Position numbers and translations under genes: made by a program. A stretch of DNA of 64,000 bases from the NCBI RefSeq assembly GCF_019218885.1, contig NZ_JAHUWT010000004.1, positions 372,001 to 436,000 of the forward strand. The letters run 5' to 3'. The DNA comes from Bordetella sp. BOR01. GTDB taxonomy: Bacteria > Pseudomonadota > Gammaproteobacteria > Burkholderiales > Burkholderiaceae_B. A model generated the notes under the pieces. The model made no database searches. It saw only the letters and a program-made list of their open reading frames with translations, and was not told where the DNA came from. This document shows positions 59,801-64,000 of this stretch, one piece after another. The stretch's first letter is position 1. The number at the start of each line of letters is the position of its first letter.

Positions 59801-60743
59801 CCAGCGGCGCCATGCGCTCGGGCAGTCCGAATGCCTCGTCGTTGGGCCGGCCTTGGATGCCCTGCAACACCCGCAGGTCGAACATGCGGTGCACGATGCT
59901 ATTGAACGCATCGCTGATGAATTGACCCACGCCCGAAGCAGGCGACAGGCTCAGGAAGCCCATGGCGTGGCTGTTGATAGCGGGCCCCAGGCCGGCCGTC
60001 CACGGCACGAAGCCGGGCAGCGCCTGGCAATCGGTCAGCACGATATAGACCGGAATGCGCGCGTCGTAGACACGCGTCAGTTCATCCAGTCGCTTGCGCA
60101 GGCCTTGGCCGGTGTCGTTGAGTTGGGTCTCGTCACTTTTCATCAGCCAGTCGGCGCTGAACGCCAGGATCAGGCCGTTCAACGGTTCCCGCCGGCGCGT
60201 TCGCATCATCCAGTGCAGCAGGCGGCGCCAATTGGCCGAGGCGGGGGCAAGATGCTCTTCACCCATTGCCTCGGTGGGATCCAGCACTACGCAGTGGCGC
60301 AGCAACCACCATTGCAGCACGGGCGCCTCTTCGCCATCGCCGTGCACCGGCCCGGTTCCGGCGATGCGGCGCAACAGCTCCGACTTGCCTGTCTCTTGAG
60401 GCCCCAGCGCCATATACCATGGCAACACATACAAGGGCGAGCCGAAGCGCGACAGCCGCGAGTTTTTCAGCGCATTCAAGCCGGCACGCCAATCGGCGTC
60501 CAGGCGTCGCGTGTCGACAGTGCTGCCGTTTACCGGCCGTGCCAGGCGTCTGCGCAGGCGCCACGCCAACCAGCGGCGGCGCAGCCAGGCCAGCAGGCAA
60601 AGACCGATGATGATGCCGGCAAACAGCATCGCCGACTGCCACAACGGCCATTGCAGGTACAGCCCCGCCAACCAGCACCCCAGCGCCAGCAGGATCAGGC
60701 CCAGCAGCCAAGCGATCAGAACAAGCAGTTTCTTGAACATCAT
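56817..60743 (-). CDS. tssM: T6SS inner-membrane complex protein TssM with a C-terminal SPOR domain
   Basis: The 1308-residue IcmF/TssM protein forms the inner-membrane complex with TssJ and TssL. N-terminal hydrophobic helices are followed by a Walker A-like GPQETGKS at about 114-121, then a third helix (VVVVVWLLACLGAGALLIH) before the large periplasmic region. Unusually, the last 80 residues look like a SPOR domain (AYAVQVGIFAHPDPVRAQL, YRRIRIEGFATRAAANAAA), which normally binds peptidoglycan. A Pro-rich linker precedes it. ATG 60743 or 60740 is the start. Confidence 0.93.
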   Translation of the reverse strand: MMFKKLLVLIAWLLGLILLALGCWLAGLYLQWPLWQSAMLFAGIIIGLCLLAWLRRRWLAWRLRRRLARPVNGSTVDTRRLDADWRAGLNALKNSRLSRFGSPLYVLPWYMALGPQETGKSELLRRIAGTGPVHGDGEEAPVLQWWLLRHCVVLDPTEAMGEEHLAPASANWRRLLHWMMRTRRREPLNGLILAFSADWLMKSDETQLNDTGQGLRKRLDELTRVYDARIPVYIVLTDCQALPGFVPWTAGLGPAINSHAMGFLSLSPASGVGQFISDAFNSIVHRMFDLRVLQGIQGRPNDEAFGLPERMAPLAMRLGSVLRPAFQATPYAETPLLRGLYLTGRPAGADHGEPAWFSPGLFDQALSAQRHAWQPLERWRHWRRLLRHVVVVVWLLACLGAGALLIHSSRVAEQQLHAADLPGLDERPDFSGPISSDLHSLQTVRGAVHKLLVRPQWEQRWLPFQRRVNQVQQALADNYARSFHQEVISADLDPLLNTSLPQLAENRNDKLLAAWVQTLVRRINLLDAALQDQNVYALPAPGTELSFLFASAKGPSPDPIDGLLLGDMYKDYLAWQPNHEMLVSERQALRQVLINLDLTDRPSHWIYAWVDLQGSLQPVRLTDFWNIPAKPGQPFVPAALTPAGEQAVSSFVSELGRASGNGQLWSQRRDEFRQQYLKEGLDAWYTFADAFASAPNLLADGTARRTALSTLFTADDPYRRLLGLLATVGNRWPAASRPDWMQQAIQLNHLLILAQKDAGSTDTLASSVKRQIGVAQQFGGSLLQQLPNSGSVHDSLVELRMDQDALNLLNAYRKNVTDAIVPLQQGDGNAMKAAIDIWSYGHDPNVKSVPLIDASTALDKLRKQAGSSAGPRTDVVWKLASGPLDFTLDYASRSVACRLQQSWENSVLSVMQGVNDAELANDMLFGDRGQVKAFMDGDVKHFIDQNANRYQGRVALGRTIPLNGQFYAFASLAQLRQVTLAGQQLQSKRSQDEVQALTTQQGEVDKQIAKLEATTANVTLRTVPPQTNPEARLLPESVTLSLQCASGRITLENLNFPNQAVFPWALANCGDTALSIRYPGFDLNRQWSGARGFIDFLREFSSGQRRYTTADFADQAASMQQAGVQWIVVTYQQEGQAPLVAAFADADKLAAQAGEVKARLEHLQPGTAPGSTMPPRQPAPALPRQIISTCMGPINMPDATLPAETLPAKAAAPSAVPMPPPPPPAPAPSGSGAYAVQVGIFAHPDPVRAQLALNGYEATESAITLKGHEYRRIRIEGFATRAAANAAATKIGQLLKLKPAVLHNGKVE

Positions 60744-60770
60744 GGAATCAGGGGCATTGCCCAATAGCGT

Positions 60771-61442
60771 TCAAAGACGGCCGACGAGCGGCGCGATCAT
60801 CCGCGCAGCAATCTGCGCCAGGCGATAGTCCAGAAACAGATAAAGGCCCAGCAACACGCACAGGGGCAGCACGATCAATAACAGGCTTGCCAGCGATGGC
60901 GCCAGGCCGCGCGTATGGCGCAACGGCCGCCTGGCGCCCGTGCCCGATTGCGGGAACAAGGGCTGTTCCGCGCTCAAGGGGGCGATCTGGCGTTCCTGGA
61001 CTATGCGCTCGAGCAATGCGCGGCGGTATTCCGTCAACTCGCCAGGCGCTCGATGCGTGTATCGCCCATGGAAGCCCGCAAGCAGCACCAGGCCGTACAC
61101 TTCGCGCACATCGACGGCGCCATCGGGCAGGGCTTCAAGTTTTTCAAAGAACGCAACACCGGCCCGCGTCGTGGCAAAGTAGTGGCGCTGCAGAGGCGAT
61201 AGCCGCCAGGCCGCGGCCCCCGGCCATTCGCGCGACATCGCCTGTTCGTCGATCCATGCCACCACGGCGAAGAGAGCAAGCTGCACGTCGTCCGGTGAAA
61301 AACCCTTGTCTTGCGCGCGGGCGACGGCGGCGTCCAGGTTGGCCTTCAGTTGCGCCGACAGCGACGGCGCATCCAGTGTGGATTGCGCCATGGCCACACG
61401 GGCCGATTCAATCGCGGGAATCCAGAAGTTGCTCAGGCGCAC
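60771..61442 (-). CDS. tssL: T6SS protein TssL (DotU)
   Basis: TssL is the inner-membrane partner of TssM that anchors the type VI sheath-tube platform. The 223-residue product has the DotU cytoplasmic domain (VQLALFAVVAWIDEQAMSREW, LQRHYFATTRAGVAFFEKLEAL, LVLLAGFHGRY). A C-terminal transmembrane helix follows (LASLLLIVLPLCVLLGLYLFL). There is no C-terminal peptidoglycan-binding domain; the SPOR domain on TssM may supply that function. It lies between tssK and tssM on the same strand. Confidence 0.96.
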   Translation of the reverse strand: MRLSNFWIPAIESARVAMAQSTLDAPSLSAQLKANLDAAVARAQDKGFSPDDVQLALFAVVAWIDEQAMSREWPGAAAWRLSPLQRHYFATTRAGVAFFEKLEALPDGAVDVREVYGLVLLAGFHGRYTHRAPGELTEYRRALLERIVQERQIAPLSAEQPLFPQSGTGARRPLRHTRGLAPSLASLLLIVLPLCVLLGLYLFLDYRLAQIAARMIAPLVGRL

Positions 61443-61445
61443 GGC

Positions 61446-62837
61446 TTATCCTTTGATCACGATGAGTTCCAGGCGCAGATCGGCTGGCGCATCCGGCATG
61501 AAGAAGGCCAACCGCCTGTCGCGTATCACGTCGTCCCATGTATCGGATAGACTTTCCAGGCGGAAGTACGTCGCGCCCGCGCGTCGAGGCATGCCCAGCG
61601 GCAGGGTTTGCAGCGGCAACAATTCGATGCCGGGCAGGGAACGGGTCACCAACGTTTCGATCTGGTCCGGAGTGCCCAGCTTGGCCTCCAGCAGGATCTG
61701 GTCGCCAAGTTCCTTGGGCTCGGTGGCTGCGCTGCGCGCCATCAGATAATAGCGATGGCGAGGGCCGAAGAAATTTTCCGGCATCTCGGCCCGGTACAAG
61801 GTCGAGGCGGTTCCATCCTGCTCGAAATGCACCAGCATTTCCGGGCCGACCGTAATTTCATTGAGCAGCCGGCGAATCAGGTCCATGACAGCGGCATAGG
61901 CCAGGCCGATGTCGGTGTGCTTGTAGGGCGGCACCAGCTGCTGGCTGTCGCGCGTTTCACCCAGCAGATCGCAGAATTCCGAGAAAGTGCTCAGTTCGCC
62001 GGCCAGTTGCCGCAATACCCCGTATATCGTCCAGGGATGTGTCTGCAGCGATTCGATCAGGTGGGTGATCTGCGGACCGTAGCGATTCAGCACCGACAGG
62101 GCCAGCACCGGGGCGAACTGTGCATCGTCCGAACGGCTGGTCACCGGCTGTTTGAACACCTCGAGCTGGCGCGCCCGCCCGATCACCTCGTCGCGCAATT
62201 CGCGCAGCATCTGTTGCAGCTGCGGCGAGGCCGCCAGGTTCAGGCATGGTGGCACGAAGCGGGGCACCATTCGCACTACTTCGCCTTCTTGCTCCAACCG
62301 CGCGACCGGTATCAAGTCATAGTCACCCAGGTTGTCCAGTTCGTCTTCCCAGAACAAGCGCAATACGTAGGTCATCAGGGTGACCCGGCCTGCCGGCCCC
62401 TGTGCGTAGCGGTCAGGCACCTGCTGCGGATCGGCGGGCACGACCAGGCGGGCATTGGCCTGGGCGGCGTCGTCCAGGTTCTCGAACTTCTGCACACTGG
62501 GCTGGCCTTCGACGTGACGGCGCAGCCCCACATACAGGGTGCGAGGCCCTTGAGAGAAATCGGCCAGGTCGAAACGCATGGACTCGACACGTGCGTTGCC
62601 AGGGTATTCCGTCAGGGTTCCGTCGGGCCATCTCAATGTGAGCTGGTCAACGACAAAATGGCGTGCCGCCAGTGCCGTGTCGTCGATCTGCAAGGCGCCG
62701 AACCCCCAGCCCCACGGCATGACCAGGTCCAGTTGCCGTGCCAGGTTCCGTGCGGCCCAGGCATCCTGGTACTGGAAATGATGAGGCTGCAGGAACAGGC
62801 CCTGGTGCCAGAACAGAGGTTGGTTAAGTGGCTTCAT
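61446..62837 (-). CDS. tssK: T6SS baseplate protein TssK
   Basis: TssK connects the type VI baseplate to the membrane complex as a trimer. The 463-residue product has the family N-terminus PLFWHQGLFLQPHHFQYQD, the central VPPCLNLAASPQLQQML and HTDIGLAYAAVMDLIRRLLNE in the C-terminal half. It lies directly upstream of tssL (3 bp gap) and downstream of tssJ on the same strand, consistent with one operon. Confidence 0.97.
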   Translation of the reverse strand: MKPLNQPLFWHQGLFLQPHHFQYQDAWAARNLARQLDLVMPWGWGFGALQIDDTALAARHFVVDQLTLRWPDGTLTEYPGNARVESMRFDLADFSQGPRTLYVGLRRHVEGQPSVQKFENLDDAAQANARLVVPADPQQVPDRYAQGPAGRVTLMTYVLRLFWEDELDNLGDYDLIPVARLEQEGEVVRMVPRFVPPCLNLAASPQLQQMLRELRDEVIGRARQLEVFKQPVTSRSDDAQFAPVLALSVLNRYGPQITHLIESLQTHPWTIYGVLRQLAGELSTFSEFCDLLGETRDSQQLVPPYKHTDIGLAYAAVMDLIRRLLNEITVGPEMLVHFEQDGTASTLYRAEMPENFFGPRHRYYLMARSAATEPKELGDQILLEAKLGTPDQIETLVTRSLPGIELLPLQTLPLGMPRRAGATYFRLESLSDTWDDVIRDRRLAFFMPDAPADLRLELIVIKG

Positions 62838-62853
62838 TGTTCGGCGGATACCG

Positions 62854-63546
62854 TCAAGGTTGGGGGGCAGGCTGGCCGGCCGGCGGTGTCGTGGGGGCTG
62901 GCGTGGTGGCCGGCGGCGCCACGGGGCCGGCCTGCGGCTTGGTAAGGGGTACCGGCGGGGTGCGGGTGCCGGGCGATTCCTGGATGCCGTCGGGTCCCAG
63001 CCGCAGATCGATCTTCAATGGCTCCGGCGCCGCATTGCGGGTCGTGACGATGATGCCTGACGAATCCACTTCCACACCGATACGGTACAGGCGGACGCTG
63101 CGGGCCGTGTCCAGGTGGTAGTACCCTGCAGCCAGGCCCACGTACTGGGCCTTTTCGACGCGCGGAAGAGTGATGGTGCGTTGTTCGCCAGGCGAGATGA
63201 AGACGCGGCTTAGCGCCAGCATGCCGGGCGGGGGACTGTTCGCCAGCAGCAGGGCGGTCAGCTTGGCGCTATTGCTGGTCGCGGCGGTAAACGCGTTGGG
63301 GTCTTCCATCTGCACGACAGCCACGGCCAAGGTATGGGGCTGATCAGTGGATTGATTCAAGTGCGCGTCGGCAGTAACGGCGAGCTGGACGCCATCGGCG
63401 GCATAGGTCCATTTCAACGCTTTCAGCGCATCCTGCTCGGATGAGCCGCCCATCATGCTGTTCAGGGAACTGCACGAGGCCAGGGCGCCCACGCACAATG
63501 CCGCGGGCAGCAGGCGGCAAAGAACCAGGCGGTGCGGAATCGACAT
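62854..63546 (-). CDS. tssJ: T6SS outer-membrane lipoprotein TssJ
   Basis: TssJ is the outer-membrane lipoprotein that holds TssM at the outer membrane. The 230-residue product has a lipobox LASC with Cys25, then the transthyretin-like domain with LKWTYAADGVQLAVTADAHLN and the family's VFISPGEQRTITLP. The C-terminus has a Pro/Ala-rich extension (about residues 190-230) that is longer than in most TssJ proteins. It lies upstream of tssK; the PAAR-like gene precedes it by 8 bp. Confidence 0.93.
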   Translation of the reverse strand: MSIPHRLVLCRLLPAALCVGALASCSSLNSMMGGSSEQDALKALKWTYAADGVQLAVTADAHLNQSTDQPHTLAVAVVQMEDPNAFTAATSNSAKLTALLLANSPPPGMLALSRVFISPGEQRTITLPRVEKAQYVGLAAGYYHLDTARSVRLYRIGVEVDSSGIIVTTRNAAPEPLKIDLRLGPDGIQESPGTRTPPVPLTKPQAGPVAPPATTPAPTTPPAGQPAPQP

Positions 63547-63554
63547 GGCGCCTC

Positions 63555-63959
63555 TCATCCCATCAGCATCACGATCGTCTGGCTCGGGCTTGCCACCAGG
63601 CCCACCGTATTATTGGCGTTCTGGGTCGTCGCGCTGGTCAGTTGCACGCCTGGCATGCCTCCCACCATGACGCTCACGCTGCCGCTCACGAAAGCCGCTT
63701 CGCCCATGATCTGGCCGCAGGCCACGCCGCCGCCGGCGGTGCCGCCCTGGTCGCCGTTGCTGAGCAGGATCTTGCTGCCCAGATTCAACGCCGGCATGCC
63801 CACCACCAATACGTTCTCGACGATGCCGGCGGGGTCGGCCATGTCGCTCATGGCGATATTGGGGTAGGGCACCGGAATGGGTGAGGGCGCCGCGGGCGTC
63901 AGGCAGACATCAGGCACGGTGGCGGTCGTCATGGCGCCGGCATTGTTCAGCAAGAACAT
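63555..63959 (-). CDS. PAAR-like DUF4150 protein
   Basis: The 134-residue protein is of the DUF4150/PAAR-like group, which caps the VgrG spike of type VI systems. Visible features are an N-terminal PDVCLTPAAPSPIPVPYPNIA, the VVGMPALNLGSKILLSNGDQGG repeat and the GGMPGVQLTSATTQNANN segment. No toxin domain is attached, so it is a stand-alone tip. The start at 63959 follows GGAGACAAGC. Confidence 0.85.
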   Translation of the reverse strand: MFLLNNAGAMTTATVPDVCLTPAAPSPIPVPYPNIAMSDMADPAGIVENVLVVGMPALNLGSKILLSNGDQGGTAGGGVACGQIMGEAAFVSGSVSVMVGGMPGVQLTSATTQNANNTVGLVASPSQTIVMLMG

Positions 63960-63970
63960 GGCTTGTCTCC

Positions 63971-64000
63971 TCAGCCCAATTGCACGGACGCGGCAGCCAG
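63971..64000 (-). CDS. Partial gene at the right edge (C-terminal nine residues)
   Basis: An open minus-strand frame enters from the right edge and stops at 63971-63973, giving a C-terminal LAAASVQLG. Its position 11 bp before the PAAR-like gene fits an upstream T6SS gene in the same operon, but nothing more can be said from nine codons. Confidence 0.4.
   Translation of the reverse strand: MAAASVQLG

Noticed and set aside
59691-60767. 358-codon open frame antisense to tssM
   Set aside because: Gln/Ala/Arg-rich shadow frame with no domain, opposite a protein that shows the TssM helices and Walker motif.

Overview
The window is GC-rich chromosomal DNA from a betaproteobacterium of the Bordetella/Achromobacter lineage (Alcaligenaceae). 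The grounds are gene order (bamA-skp-lpxD-fabZ-lpxA-lpxB-rnhB-rRNA/tRNA methyltransferase, divergent smpB/ratA, divergent ppsR/ppsA), strong GC bias at third codon positions, and a short GC-rich dispersed repeat that I associate with Bordetella intergenic regions. No IS element, prophage, CRISPR array, rRNA or tRNA gene was recognised.

Layout. 1-6372: envelope biogenesis operon (BamA C-terminus, Skp, the LpxD/FabZ/LpxA/LpxB lipid A enzymes, RNase HII, a SpoU methyltransferase). 6440-9847: PEP synthase and its regulatory kinase, divergent, with a long hairpin in the ppsA leader. 9957-13600: GATase, NfeD/SPFH membrane pair, SmpB, RatA, RnfH. 13690-17504: valine/branched-chain acyl-CoA catabolic operon behind a LiuR-like operator. 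17532-22913: VIT-family transporter, YgfZ, MltG-Tmk-HolB and TatD. 22914-24724: ankyrin-repeat protein with a hexanucleotide tract, and an orphan gene, both with unusual AT-rich repeats upstream. 25141-30484: IclR regulator, polar amino-acid ABC transporter, HutG-like formimidoylglutamase and glutamate dehydrogenase, which together suggest histidine-to-glutamate use. 30647-35958: small metabolic and stress genes including a two-protein lipoate ligase. 36121-42596: TPR protein, a permuted CoA-transferase, an exported peroxiredoxin, DoxX, a protealysin-like M4 protease with an emfourin-like partner, an aldo/keto reductase and UspA. 42694-49028: periplasmic molybdenum hydroxylase (cytochrome c, 2Fe-2S, Moco subunits) with its maturation genes. 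49398-55452: methionine-oxidation locus. 55671-56600: DUF72 protein. 56817-64000: the 3' part of a type VI secretion cluster (TssM, L, K, J and a PAAR-like protein).

The most interesting region is 49.4-55.5 kb. A five-gene operon on the minus strand encodes a cytochrome b561, a Tat-exported sulfite-oxidase-family molybdoenzyme with a lipobox, a very methionine-rich secreted pentapeptide (MXKDX) repeat protein, an exported MsrB and an exported MsrA. It is divergent from an OmpR-type two-component system and flanked on both sides by further MXKDX paralogues. All three MXKDX genes share a GC-rich stem-loop in the leader, and the two outer ones share a 35-bp upstream block. I infer a periplasmic methionine-redox system in which the MXKDX proteins act as sacrificial oxidant sinks that the reductases regenerate. 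This is a hypothesis from gene context, not a demonstrated function.

Start sites were chosen by ribosome-binding sites, operon overlaps and family N-termini. Family names come from recognised motifs, not from database searches.
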